A DNA stretch of 64,000 nucleotides, from the NCBI RefSeq assembly GCF_019799965.1, contig NZ_JABGCJ010000009.1, positions 55,157 to 119,156 of the forward strand, read 5' to 3'. Positions 23,127 through 31,006 of this stretch are shown here, piece after piece. Under the pieces are notes generated by a model. The model was not told the origin of the DNA, searched no databases, and saw only the letters and a list, made by a program, of their open reading frames with translations. Position 1 is the stretch's first letter, and every line of letters starts with the position of its first letter. The position numbers and the translations under genes are program-made. Source of the stretch: Modestobacter italicus. Lineage in GTDB: Bacteria > Actinomycetota > Actinomycetes > Mycobacteriales > Geodermatophilaceae.

Positions 23127-24005
23127 TCAGTGCCCGAGGGCGCGGCGGACGGCGGCGATCACCTCGTCCGGCCGGCCCAGGACGTCTGCGGAAGTGAAGC
23201 GCAGGACGATCCAGCCCTCCAGGACGAGCCGGTTCTGCCGGCGCAGATCAGCGACGAAGACGCGGCGGTCGCGGTGGACGTCGCCGTCGAACTCCACCAG
23301 CACCTTCCGGTCGGGCCAGGCGATGTCCCCGAAGCCGATCTGGCGGCCCTGGTCGTCCAGCGCGCGGTGCTGGAGGGTCGGCCGGGGCAGCCCCGCTTGG
23401 TGCAACAGCCAGCGCAGCACCGACTCCATCGGGGAGCCGGCGCGCGGATCGGCGATCGTCAGCACCCTGCGGCATCGCACCGCGCCGCGGCCGGTCGGGA
23501 CCTGGGCCAGTGCCCGCTGCAGCTCCTCCGGCCGGCAGAGTGCGTCGAGCAGCTGGTCGGTGACGGCCAGCAGCGCGGCCGTCTCCAGGACGGCCGCGAG
23601 GTCGCGCCAGGTGCGTGCCGGCGTCGTCACCGGCATGCCCCACCGCTGCTCGACGTCCTCAGCAGGCAGCGGCCTGCGGTGCAACTGGCGGTCGCGGCGA
23701 TTGCGTGCCCGGGAGTCGGCCGGCACCGTCAGGTGCACCGGCTGGTCGGCCCGCTGCAGCGGGATCTCGATGCGCCACAGGGCAGCCGCGGACTGGTGAC
23801 TGACCACCGCGCCGGGCGGTGCGGTCAGCAGGACCGCCGGCAGCCGTGTCCGCACGTCGGTGACGTCCGCGCGGGGCAGGTAGGTGTCCCGGGAGAGCCG
23901 GGCCACGTCCCGGTGGCGCAGGTGCCAGTCGGTGATGCCCTCGGCCCGGGCCCCGGGCCGGGTCATGGGCTTGCGGACGCGGGACGGCACGGGAGGTCGT
24001 GGCAC
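23127..24005 (-). CDS. DUF559 nuclease-like protein with N-terminal AbiEi-like winged helix
   Basis: 292 aa. The N-terminal ~150 residues resemble the AbiEi/type IV antitoxin-like domain (ITDWHLRHRDVARLSRDTYL; VVSHQSAAALWRIE; TPARTWRDLAAVL). The C-terminal ~110 residues are a DUF559/Vsr-like restriction-endonuclease fold: PMESVLRWLLHQAGLPRP, then IGFGDIAWPDRKVLVEFDGDVHR with a D...E-x-D pattern of the PD-(D/E)XK type, and VLEGWIVLRFTSADV. Such proteins are numerous in actinobacteria, and their role is unknown. It interrupts the usual ftsX-smpB neighbourhood and is bracketed by two copies of one hairpin. Start GTG 24003-24005; ATG 23964-23966 is an alternative. Confidence 0.8.
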   Translation of the reverse strand: MPRPPVPSRVRKPMTRPGARAEGITDWHLRHRDVARLSRDTYLPRADVTDVRTRLPAVLLTAPPGAVVSHQSAAALWRIEIPLQRADQPVHLTVPADSRARNRRDRQLHRRPLPAEDVEQRWGMPVTTPARTWRDLAAVLETAALLAVTDQLLDALCRPEELQRALAQVPTGRGAVRCRRVLTIADPRAGSPMESVLRWLLHQAGLPRPTLQHRALDDQGRQIGFGDIAWPDRKVLVEFDGDVHRDRRVFVADLRRQNRLVLEGWIVLRFTSADVLGRPDEVIAAVRRALGH

Positions 24006-24066
24006 CGGCAGAGGGTGGCGCCCCGGCGCCCAGCACCGCTGACGCCGTCCACAGCATCGGTGAGCT

Positions 24067-24112
24067 CTGCGATCTCGGGGCCGTCGAGGTCGACACAGCC
24101 CCGAGATCGCAG
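24067..24112. terminator. Hairpin upstream of smpB (ctgcgatctcg family, copy 2)
   Basis: A perfect 15-bp stem (24067-24081 with 24098-24112) with a 16-nt loop. It lies between divergent genes, so it is not a terminator for either neighbour; its likeness to 23078-23123 suggests a mobile or duplicated element. Confidence 0.6.
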
Positions 24113-24126
24113 TTGTCGCGGGCGAC

Positions 24127-24132
24127 TAACCT
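24127..24132 (+). promoter_or_regulatory. -10 box of leaderless smpB transcript
   Basis: TAACCT ends 6 nt before ATG 24139; no Shine-Dalgarno. Confidence 0.5.
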
Positions 24133-24138
24133 GGGGAC

Positions 24139-24615
24139 ATGCCGCGGGAACAGGGGCGGAAGCTCATCGCCCAGAACAAGAAGGCGCGGCACGACTACTC
24201 CATCCTCGACACCTACGAGGTGGGCCTGGTGCTCACCGGCACCGAGGTGAAGAGCCTGCGTGCCGGTCGTGCCTCGCTGGTCGACGGCTTCGCCACGGTC
24301 GACCAGGGCGAGGTGTGGCTGCAGCACGTGCACATCCCCGAGTACACCGAGGGCACCTGGACCAACCACGCCCCGCGGCGCAAGCGGAAGATCCTCATGC
24401 ACCGCGCCGAGATCGAGAAGCTGATCGGCAAGACCAAGGAGGGCGGGCTCTCGCTCGTCCCGCTGGACCTGTACTTCAAGGACGGCAAGGTCAAGGCCAC
24501 CCTCGCGCTGGCGAAGGGCAAGAAGAGCTACGACAAGCGTCAGGACCTCGCCGAGCGTGACTCCCGCCGGGAGATGGAACGCGCCTTCGGCCGCTACGTG
24601 AAGGGCCGCAGATGA
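24139..24615 (+). CDS. smpB: tmRNA-binding protein SmpB
   Basis: 158 aa, the family length. Typical blocks: [56 protein letters not shown], and the basic C-terminal tail [16 protein letters not shown] that enters the mRNA path during trans-translation. SmpB delivers tmRNA to stalled ribosomes; its RNA partner is encoded 9 kb downstream at 33874. Leaderless start. Its TGA overlaps the ATG of the following oxidoreductase gene (ATGA), so the two are co-transcribed. Confidence 0.97.
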   Translation: MPREQGRKLIAQNKKARHDYSILDTYEVGLVLTGTEVKSLRAGRASLVDGFATVDQGEVWLQHVHIPEYTEGTWTNHAPRRKRKILMHRAEIEKLIGKTKEGGLSLVPLDLYFKDGKVKATLALAKGKKSYDKRQDLAERDSRREMERAFGRYVKGRR

Positions 24616-25535
24616 GGGGCATCGCCTACGACCGGTTCGGGGACGAGTCGGTCCTGCAGTTGCGCGACGACCTGCCCGAGCCGCCGGTCGGGCCGGACAC
24701 GGTGCTGGTCCGCACCCGCGCGACCGGGGTCAACCCGGTCGACATGGGCATCCGGGAAGGCCACCTCGCCGGCTTCTTCCCGCACCACTTCCCGATCGTG
24801 CCGGGCTGGGACCTCGCCGGCGTCGTCGAGCAGGTCGGGCCCGCGGTCGTCGACTTCGCCCCCGGTGACGAGGTCTTCGGCTACCTGCGCCGGGACGACG
24901 TCCAGTGGGGGACGGCGGCGGAGCTGGTGCCCGCGCCGCAGCGTTGCCTGGCGCACAAGCCCGAGTCGCTGGGCTTCACCGAGGCCGCCGCGGTACCGCT
25001 GGCCGGGCTGACCGCCTACCAGGCGCTGACCGAGGCCCTCGACGTCCAGGAGGGCGACCGGGTGCTGGTGCACCGGGCCGCCGGTGGGGTCGGCTTCTTC
25101 GCCGTCCAGATCGCCGCCGCGCTCGGCGCGCACGTGATCGGCACGGCCAGCCCGCGCAACCACGGCTTCCTCCGGGACGCCGGCTGCGCCGAGGTGCTCG
25201 ACTACGCCGGCGGGCCCATCTCCGGGCAGTTGTCCGAGCGGGTCGACGCGGTGCTCGACCTGGTCGGCGGCCCGGCGCTGGGCGACGCCCCCGACCAGGT
25301 GAGGTCCCCGGCGCGGATCGCCAGCGTGGTCGACCCGGTGGTGCGTGACCTCGGCGGCCGCTACGTGTTCGTCCGCCCCGAGCAGCACGACCTCGAGGAG
25401 CTCGGCCGGATGGCCGACGCCGGCCAGCTGCGGGTGCACATCGCCCGCACCTTCCCGCTGGCGCAGACCGTCGACGCCCAGCGGCTGGTGGCCGAGGGGC
25501 ACGTGCGCGGCAAGGTCGTCGTCACGCTCGACTGA
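24612..25535 (+). CDS. NADP-dependent MDR oxidoreductase (quinone-reductase type)
   Basis: 307 aa, zinc-free medium-chain reductase. GroES-like N-terminus [31 protein letters not shown], and [14 protein letters not shown]; Rossmann domain with [23 protein letters not shown], the NADPH-binding AxGGVG motif. Paralogue of the gene at 1838. Probably reduces quinones or enones; substrate unknown. Translationally coupled to smpB by ATGA overlap, an unusual partner that may reflect simple operon packing rather than shared function. Confidence 0.9.
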   Translation: MRGIAYDRFGDESVLQLRDDLPEPPVGPDTVLVRTRATGVNPVDMGIREGHLAGFFPHHFPIVPGWDLAGVVEQVGPAVVDFAPGDEVFGYLRRDDVQWGTAAELVPAPQRCLAHKPESLGFTEAAAVPLAGLTAYQALTEALDVQEGDRVLVHRAAGGVGFFAVQIAAALGAHVIGTASPRNHGFLRDAGCAEVLDYAGGPISGQLSERVDAVLDLVGGPALGDAPDQVRSPARIASVVDPVVRDLGGRYVFVRPEQHDLEELGRMADAGQLRVHIARTFPLAQTVDAQRLVAEGHVRGKVVVTLD

Positions 25536-25556
25536 GTGGACGGCTCCGTCGGCACC

Positions 25557-25562
25557 TAGGGT
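25557..25562 (+). promoter_or_regulatory. -10 box of leaderless amidohydrolase transcript
   Basis: TAGGGT ends 7 nt before GTG 25570. Confidence 0.5.
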
Positions 25563-25569
25563 CGGCCCC

Positions 25570-26460
25570 GTGGTCGCTCCGCCCGCCGATGACGCCGACG
25601 TCCCGCGGTACTGGCGTGAGCTGGGGCTGCCCGGCCTGGTCGACGTGCACGTGCACTTCCTGCCCGAGCGGGTGCAGGCCAAGGTGTGGCAGTACTTCGC
25701 CGAGGCGGAGGCGCACTACGGCGACCCGTGGCCGGTCACCTACGCGCTGCCCGAGGCCGAGCGGCTCGCCGTCCTGGAGCGGCTCGGCGTCCGGGCGTTC
25801 CCGACGCTGCCCTACCCGCACAAGCCGGGGATGGCGGCGTGGCTGAACGACGAGGCCGCCGCCTTCGCGGCCGAGCACCCGCAGGTGCTGCACTCGGCGA
25901 CCTTCTACCCGGAGCCGGACGCAGCGCGGTACGTGGCGGAGGCGCTGGACGCCGGGGCGCGGGTGGTCAAGGTGCACGTGCAGATCGGCCGCTTCGACCC
26001 GCGGGACCCGCTGCTGGAGCCGGTGTGGGCGCGGCTGGCCGAGACCGGCACCCCGGTGGTCATCCACTGCGGCTCGGGTCCGCTGGTGGGGGAGCACACC
26101 GGGCCGGTGCCGATGGCCGGGCTGCTGGAGCGCCATCCGCAGCTGCAGCTGGTGATCGCCCACCTCGGCATGCCCGAGTACGCGGCGTTCCTGGACCTGG
26201 CCGAGCGCTACGAGCGGGTCCACCTGGACACCACGATGTTCGCCACCGACTTCACCGAGCGCCGGATGCCCTTCGACCGCGCGCTGCTGCCCCGGTTGGC
26301 CGCGCTGCGGGACAAGGTGCTGCTGGGCAGCGACTTCCCGTCGATCCCGTACCCCTACGCCCACCAGCTGGCCGCGCTGCACCGACTGGAGCTGGGCGAG
26401 GATTGGCTGCGGGCGGTGCTCTGGCACAACGGTGCCCGGCTGTTCGGGGTCACCCCCTAG
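25570..26460 (+). CDS. Amidohydrolase-2 family protein
   Basis: 296 aa TIM-barrel metal-dependent hydrolase or decarboxylase. First metal motif HVHF (LVDVHVHFLPERV, near residue 27), a lysine-bearing strand VVKVHVQIGRF, a histidine in VVIHCGSGP, a second histidine in VIAHLGMPEY and the catalytic aspartate in LLGSDFPSIPYPY. This is the order of the amidohydrolase-2 (ACMSD/isoorotate decarboxylase-like) clan. Substrate not identifiable. The open frame extends to 25345, but GTG 25570 sits at leaderless distance from a -10 box. The TAG stop forms part of the next gene's promoter. Confidence 0.88.
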   Translation: MVAPPADDADVPRYWRELGLPGLVDVHVHFLPERVQAKVWQYFAEAEAHYGDPWPVTYALPEAERLAVLERLGVRAFPTLPYPHKPGMAAWLNDEAAAFAAEHPQVLHSATFYPEPDAARYVAEALDAGARVVKVHVQIGRFDPRDPLLEPVWARLAETGTPVVIHCGSGPLVGEHTGPVPMAGLLERHPQLQLVIAHLGMPEYAAFLDLAERYERVHLDTTMFATDFTERRMPFDRALLPRLAALRDKVLLGSDFPSIPYPYAHQLAALHRLELGEDWLRAVLWHNGARLFGVTP

Positions 26461-26463
26461 CCT
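26458..26463 (+). promoter_or_regulatory. -10 box for the GNAT gene, overlapping an upstream stop codon
   Basis: TAGCCT ends 7 nt before GTG 26471; its first three bases are the TAG stop of the amidohydrolase gene. Confidence 0.5.
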
Positions 26464-26470
26464 GGATCTT

Positions 26471-27466
26471 GTGAACCCCGCACCGCTGGCCCTGCCCGAG
26501 GGCCTCTCCGCCCGCCCGATCCGACCGGACGACGTCGTCGCCGTCGCCGAGCTGCTCACCGCCGCCGAGGCGGTCGACGACACCGGCGCGCACGAGTCGC
26601 CGGAGGACCTGACCGGGTTCTGGGTCAACGAGCTGGTCGACCTGGAGCTGGACAGCCGCCTGGTCACCACCGCGGACGGCGAGGTCGTCGGCTGGGCCAC
26701 GGCGATCGCCCCGCCCACGTTCCGGGACGCCTACGGGGTGCACCTGGAGGGCCGGGTGCACCCGCAGTGGCGGGGCCGGGGGATCGGCCGCGCGCTGCTG
26801 GACTGGCAGCTGGCTCGGGGGGAGCAGCTGCACGCCGAGCGCCACCCCGAGGCCCCGGCCCGGCTGACGGTCACCGCCTACACCTCGATGGCCGACCTCA
26901 CCGCGCTGCTGCGCCGGGCCGGTCTGGTGGAGGCGCGGTGGTTCTTCCACATGGAGCGGCCGCTCACCGATCTCCCCGAGCCGCGCGCCGTGCCGGGGGT
27001 GGAGCTGGTGCCCTTCACCTGGGAGCGGGACGACGAGGTGCGCCGGGCGCACAACGCCGCGTTCACCGAGCACTACGGCTCCAGCGAGCGGGACGTCACC
27101 TCCTGGCAGGTGATGTTCACCGGGTCACGCAGCTTCCGCCCCGACCTGTCGGTGCTCGCCGTCGAGGACGGCGCGGTGATCGCCTACGTGCTGGCCTACG
27201 TGTACGAGGCGAACACCGCCGCGACCGGGCACCGGGAGAGCTACTTCGGCCAGATCGGGGTGCTGCCGACGGCCCGCGGGCGTGGCCTGTCCAAGGCGGC
27301 GATCGTGCAGGCGCTGCGGGTGGCCGCCGAGCACGACTGCGCGGCCGCCGGCCTGCAGGTGGACAGCGAGAACGTCACCGGCGCACTGGGGCTGTACGAG
27401 AGCCTCGGGTTCGCCACCAGCCGCACCGAGGTCTCCTGGTCGCGGCACCTGGCCCCGCTGCGCTGA
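26471..27466 (+). CDS. Tandem GNAT acetyltransferase (MshD-like)
   Basis: 331 aa with two acetyl-CoA-binding GNAT folds, as in mycothiol synthase. The first (residues ~1-165) has HLEGRVHPQWRGRGIGRALLDW, the R/Q-x-x-G-x-G/A acetyl-CoA loop. The second (~180-330) has YFGQIGVLPTARGRGLSKAAIVQAL and ends with the typical VTGALGLYESLGF. Both loops look intact, although in MshD only the C-terminal domain is catalytic. Identity as MshD itself is not certain; a paralogue is possible. GTG 26471 with a leaderless promoter. Convergent with the MFS gene across a strong hairpin. Confidence 0.85.
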   Translation: MNPAPLALPEGLSARPIRPDDVVAVAELLTAAEAVDDTGAHESPEDLTGFWVNELVDLELDSRLVTTADGEVVGWATAIAPPTFRDAYGVHLEGRVHPQWRGRGIGRALLDWQLARGEQLHAERHPEAPARLTVTAYTSMADLTALLRRAGLVEARWFFHMERPLTDLPEPRAVPGVELVPFTWERDDEVRRAHNAAFTEHYGSSERDVTSWQVMFTGSRSFRPDLSVLAVEDGAVIAYVLAYVYEANTAATGHRESYFGQIGVLPTARGRGLSKAAIVQALRVAAEHDCAAAGLQVDSENVTGALGLYESLGFATSRTEVSWSRHLAPLR

Positions 27467-27480
27467 GGCCCCGGACGCAC

Positions 27481-27519
27481 GACGGCGCCGGTGGTCCGAG
27501 GAGGACCACCGGCGCCGTC
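27481..27519. terminator. Bidirectional terminator between GNAT and MFS genes
   Basis: A perfect 17-bp stem (27481-27497 with 27503-27519) and loop gagga between converging genes. Confidence 0.8.
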
Positions 27520-27538
27520 GCGTGCGGAGCTGCTGCGG

Positions 27539-29095
27539 TCAGACCGCCAGGGCGGCCTCGGCGGGCAGGTCGTCCTTCTTGGCCCGGATCAGCACGATGC
27601 TGATCACCAGTGCGACGGCGAGGAAGACCGCGGCCCAGATGAAGGCCACGTGGTAGCCGTGCACGAACGCCGCCCCCGGGGCCGCCCCCGGGTTGTCGGC
27701 GAGGTAGCCGGTGACGGCCGAGGCGTAGAAGGTGTTCAGCAGGGCCAGGCCCAGTGAGCCGCCGACCTGCTGGCTGGTGTTCAGCACCGCCGAGGCGATG
27801 CCGGCGTCGTGGCTCTCCACGCCGACCAGCGCGGTGCTGGACGCCGGGACGAACACCGCGGCCATGCCGAGGCTGATGGCCAGCTCGGCGGGCAGCACCT
27901 CGGTGACGTAGGAGCTGGTCTCCCCGATGCCGGTCAGCCAGAGCATGCCGACCGCGGCGAGCAGCAGCCCACCGATGATCAGCGGCCGCGGCCCGACCCG
28001 GGGGAGGACCTGGGAGACGATGCCGGCGCCCAGGATGATGCCGCCGCTGAAGGGCAGGAAGGCGAACCCGGACTCCAGCGGGCTGTAGCCCAGGGTCTGC
28101 TGGAAGTAGAAGGTCAGGAACAGGAAGATCGCGAAGATCCCCGCCCCGACCAGCAGGAAGACCAGGTAGGACCCGCCGCGGTTGCGGTCCAGGACCACGC
28201 GCAGCGGCAGCAGCGGGTGGCTGGCGCGCCGCTCGTAGAGCACGAACGCCACCAGCAGGACGGCGGCGGCGGCCAGCAGGGTCAGGGTGACCGGGTCGGT
28301 CCAGCCCACGCCCTCCTCGGCGGCCTTGCTGAAGCCGTAGACCAGGCTGACCAGCCCGGCGGTCGACAGCAGCACGCCGGGGACGTCGTAGCGGCGGTCT
28401 CCCTCGGCCCGGCTCTCCTTGACCAGGCCGATCGCGAAGACGGCGGTGACCAGCGCGATCGGCACGTTGACGCCCAGCGTCCAGCGCCACGAGGCGTACT
28501 CGGTGAGCACGCCGCCGAGGATCAGGCCGATGGCAGCGCCACCGCCGGAGATGGCCCCGAAGACACCGAAGGCGCGGGCCCGCTCCTTGGGGTCGGTGAA
28601 GGTGACGGCCAGCAGCGACAGCGCGGCCGGGGCGAGCAGCGCCGCGAACCCGCCCTGCAGGGCGCGAGCGGCGAACAGCAGCTCCTGGTTGGGGGCCAGG
28701 CCGCCCAGCGCCGACGCGCCGGCGAAGCCGGCCAGGCCGATCAGGAAGGCGCGCTTGCGGCCGATGAAGTCGGCGATCCGCCCGCCCAGCAGCAGCAGGC
28801 CGCCGAAGGCGAGGGTGTAGGCGGTGACGACCCACTGGATGTTGGCGGCGGTGATGTCGAGGTCGAGCCCGGCGTCGGGGAGGGCGATGTTCACGATCGA
28901 GGCGTCCAGCACGACCATCAGCTGGGCGACGGCGATGACCGCCAGGGCCAGCCAGCGGCGGGGGTCGGGGCCCTCGACGGCTGGTGCGGTCGACGGCAGG
29001 GCCGACGTGATCGGTGCGGCGGGTGCCGCGGCCGCCGGTGGGGGCAGGTCGGGGACGCCGGCCCCCGGCGGGGTGAGGGTGCTGTCTGCGGGCAT
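27539..29095 (-). CDS. MFS drug:H+ antiporter, DHA2 (14-TMS) family
   Basis: 518 aa with about 14 hydrophobic helices. Family motifs: MVVLDASIVNIALPDAGLDL (motif D1 in the first helix), LLLGGRIADFIGRKRAFLIG (motif A), and ISGGGAAIGLILGGVLTEYASWRW (motif C, antiporter signature). This is the EmrB/QacA type, which exports drugs or toxic lipophiles in exchange for protons. ATG 29093-29095 follows gaaggac; a longer frame to 29155 is less likely. It lies downstream of a TetR gene in the same direction, with a 184-bp gap, and is probably the repressor's target. Confidence 0.92.
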   Translation of the reverse strand: MPADSTLTPPGAGVPDLPPPAAAAPAAPITSALPSTAPAVEGPDPRRWLALAVIAVAQLMVVLDASIVNIALPDAGLDLDITAANIQWVVTAYTLAFGGLLLLGGRIADFIGRKRAFLIGLAGFAGASALGGLAPNQELLFAARALQGGFAALLAPAALSLLAVTFTDPKERARAFGVFGAISGGGAAIGLILGGVLTEYASWRWTLGVNVPIALVTAVFAIGLVKESRAEGDRRYDVPGVLLSTAGLVSLVYGFSKAAEEGVGWTDPVTLTLLAAAAVLLVAFVLYERRASHPLLPLRVVLDRNRGGSYLVFLLVGAGIFAIFLFLTFYFQQTLGYSPLESGFAFLPFSGGIILGAGIVSQVLPRVGPRPLIIGGLLLAAVGMLWLTGIGETSSYVTEVLPAELAISLGMAAVFVPASSTALVGVESHDAGIASAVLNTSQQVGGSLGLALLNTFYASAVTGYLADNPGAAPGAAFVHGYHVAFIWAAVFLAVALVISIVLIRAKKDDLPAEAALAV

Positions 29096-29279
29096 GGCGG
29101 AGCCGTCCTTCCTGCGCAGCGCGCAGTGACGAGTGAGCAGAGGGGAGGGGTGCACGGAGGGCGCGGCCGGCGGCGGTGCGCGGTCGTGTCGACGTCATGA
29201 CGAGTCGGGCGGCACGGCTGTGCCAGCTCGGTCGTGTCGGGGCGGTCGGGTGTCCGGCGTCAGTGCCGGCAGGAGGAGA

Positions 29280-29915
29280 TCAGCTCACGGGGTGGGCGAG
29301 TCCTGCGCCGGCCCAGCGCAGGCAGGTCCGCACCAGCTCCAGGAGCTCGTCGAAGGAGTCGTCGGGGTCCCATGCCTCGACCGCGGTCATGAACGCGGCC
29401 AGGGCGGTGTTGAAGACCAGGGCGGTCCGGAGCTCGTCACCGTCGGGGAGGCGGCGGGAGATCCAGGCGCGGAGGTCGGGCGCGAAGCTGTCACAGCTGC
29501 CGCGCGCGGAGTTCGCCAGGCCCGGACAGTCCTGGACCACCCGCTTCTGCACGGGCAGCCACTCGGGGAGCAGTCGGGCGACGTCGACGAACAGCTCGGT
29601 CAGCGCCTCCCACAGCGGGCGGTCGTCGTGCACGCCGTCCTCGAGGAGCGCCCGCCACTGCTGCAGTTCGAGCGGGTCCAGGTCGAAGGCGACGGCTTCC
29701 TTGCTGGGGAAGTAGCTGAAGAAGGTGGTGCGGGAGACGCCGGCCTCGGTGGCGATGTCCTCCACGCTGACGGCGTCGAAGCCGCGCTCGCTGATCAGGC
29801 GCAGCGCGGCGGAACGGATGGTGCGCCAGGCCGCGAGCTTCTTGCGCTCCCGCAGCCCCATGACGACGTCCACGGGGCAGCGCGGTGCGCTCGCTGCCTT
29901 CGCTGACCTCGCCAT
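29280..29915 (-). CDS. TetR/AcrR family transcriptional regulator
   Basis: 211 aa. HTH at residues ~20-65: AWRTIRSAALRLISERGFDAVSVEDIATEAGVSRTTFFSYFPSKEAV, with the canonical TFFSYFPSKE recognition end (only part quoted per stretch). The C-terminal ligand domain is helical with a MftR/TetR_C_17-like look (CLRWAGAGLAHP). ATG 29913-29915 is chosen over a later ATG (29859-29861) because a -10 box (TACGTT) lies 7 nt upstream, giving a leaderless start. A 17-bp inverted repeat (29941-29957) overlaps the -35 region, so autorepression is likely. Probably controls the adjacent MFS exporter. Confidence 0.9.
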   Translation of the reverse strand: MARSAKAASAPRCPVDVVMGLRERKKLAAWRTIRSAALRLISERGFDAVSVEDIATEAGVSRTTFFSYFPSKEAVAFDLDPLELQQWRALLEDGVHDDRPLWEALTELFVDVARLLPEWLPVQKRVVQDCPGLANSARGSCDSFAPDLRAWISRRLPDGDELRTALVFNTALAAFMTAVEAWDPDDSFDELLELVRTCLRWAGAGLAHPVS

Positions 29916-29922
29916 GAGCGAG

Positions 29923-29928
29923 AACGTA
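29923..29928 (-). promoter_or_regulatory. -10 box of leaderless tetR transcript
   Basis: TACGTT on the minus strand ends 7 nt before ATG 29915. TTGTAC, 18 bp upstream, may be the -35. Confidence 0.45.
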
Positions 29929-29940
29929 GACCCAAAGCTG

Positions 29941-29957
29941 AACTCAGTACAAGTTCG
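29941..29957. promoter_or_regulatory. Putative TetR operator
   Basis: gaact-N7-agttc, a 17-bp inverted repeat overlapping the -35 of the tetR promoter. Suits a TetR homodimer. Confidence 0.5.
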
Positions 29958-30051
29958 CACTGCGTCCGCTTTCGTTCCGTCCCCTGACCGGGTGACCGGC
30001 CGCGCCCCGACCGGCGTCGCCCCCGCATCGCCGGGGACCCGCCGTCCGGTG

Positions 30052-30075
30052 CGGCCATGTTGGCGAACATGGCCG
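30052..30075. repeat. 24-bp palindromic element, copy 2
   Basis: The same palindrome as 16998-17021, in reverse orientation (centre ggcg). It lies between the tetR promoter and the -10 box of the secreted-protein gene, so it cannot be a terminator of a preceding same-strand gene here. Confidence 0.6.
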
Positions 30076-30093
30076 TGGGGGAGGGGGAGCGCG

Positions 30094-30099
30094 TACCGT
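30094..30099 (+). promoter_or_regulatory. -10 box of leaderless secreted-protein transcript
   Basis: TACCGT ends 7 nt before ATG 30107. This decides the start over GTG 30098, which lies inside the box. Confidence 0.5.
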
Positions 30100-30106
30100 G
30101 GTCGTG

Positions 30107-30988
30107 ATGCGGAGCACACGGCGGGCGGCTCTCACGCTGGCCACCGCGCTGGGCGTGCTCGCCGTCGCGTCGCCGGCCGGTGCCGCCGAGGTGACCGCGC
30201 CCTCCACGGTGGGCTACGACGTCTCGTACCCGCAGTGCGACACCGAGCTGCCCGACGACGCCGCCTACGCCGTCATCGGGGTCAACGGCGGCATCGCGAC
30301 CACGGAGAACCCCTGCCTGGCCGACCAGTGGGAGTGGGCGCACCGCTCGTCCGGCGCGGTGTCGGCCCAGCCGCGCGCGCAGCTCTACGTCAACACCGCC
30401 AACCCCGGTGAGGTGCGCGAGCAGGTGAGCACCTGGCCGCGCTCGGGGGTGAACCGGTACGGCGTGTGCGACGGGGAGAACAGCGCCGCCTGCTCCTACG
30501 AGTACGGCGTCGACCGGGCCGAGGACGACGTCCGGATGGTGCTCGACACGCTCGGGGACCTCCCCGGCGACGCAGCGGTCACCGACGCCGACCTCGCGGG
30601 CCTGCGCTGGTGGCTGGACGTCGAGACGATGAACACCTGGCAGACCGACGGCACGCAGGCGCGGCGGAACAACCGGGCCACCCTGGAGGGCATGGCCGAC
30701 CACCTGACGTCGGTCGGCGGTGAGGTCGGGCTCTACTCGACCGGCTACCAGTGGGGCCGGATCGTCGGCGACGTGCCGCGGTGGAGCAGCCTCTACGACC
30801 TCGACAGCTGGCTGGCCGGGGCGCAGAGCTGGGTGGGCGCGGTGGACAACTGCCGCGACGAGCCGCTGGTCGGCGGTGGCCAGGTGGTGCTCACCCAGTA
30901 CGTCGTCGACGACCTGGACCACGACCACTCGTGCGCGCTGCCCCAGGACGACGGTGGCGCGCCGTGGACCCCGGGGGCGCCGCGCTGA
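30107..30988 (+). CDS. Secreted protein, glycoside-hydrolase-like (GH25/DUF1906-type fold suspected)
   Basis: 293 aa. A Sec or Tat signal peptide is clear (MRSTRRAALTLATALGVLAV, cleavage after SPAGAA near residue 30; the RR allows Tat). The mature domain begins TVGYDVSYPQCDTELPDDAAYAVIGVNGG, which resembles the first strand of GH25/GH25-like TIM barrels, with paired cysteines (PQCD/NPCL, GVCD/AACS, DNCRD/HSCAL) that would form disulfides outside the cell. RWWLDVETMNTW carries the D-x-E pair expected of a catalytic strand, and VGLYSTGYQWGRIVG matches the 'YS' strand. Likely a cell-wall-active or glycan-binding enzyme; substrate unknown. Confidence 0.75.
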   Translation: MRSTRRAALTLATALGVLAVASPAGAAEVTAPSTVGYDVSYPQCDTELPDDAAYAVIGVNGGIATTENPCLADQWEWAHRSSGAVSAQPRAQLYVNTANPGEVREQVSTWPRSGVNRYGVCDGENSAACSYEYGVDRAEDDVRMVLDTLGDLPGDAAVTDADLAGLRWWLDVETMNTWQTDGTQARRNNRATLEGMADHLTSVGGEVGLYSTGYQWGRIVGDVPRWSSLYDLDSWLAGAQSWVGAVDNCRDEPLVGGGQVVLTQYVVDDLDHDHSCALPQDDGGAPWTPGAPR

Positions 30989-30993
30989 CTGGC

Positions 30994-30999
30994 TAGGGT
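30994..30999 (+). promoter_or_regulatory. -10 box of leaderless SCO6745-like transcript
   Basis: TAGGGT ends 7 nt before ATG 31007. Confidence 0.5.
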
Positions 31000-31006
31000 G
31001 CCCGGC

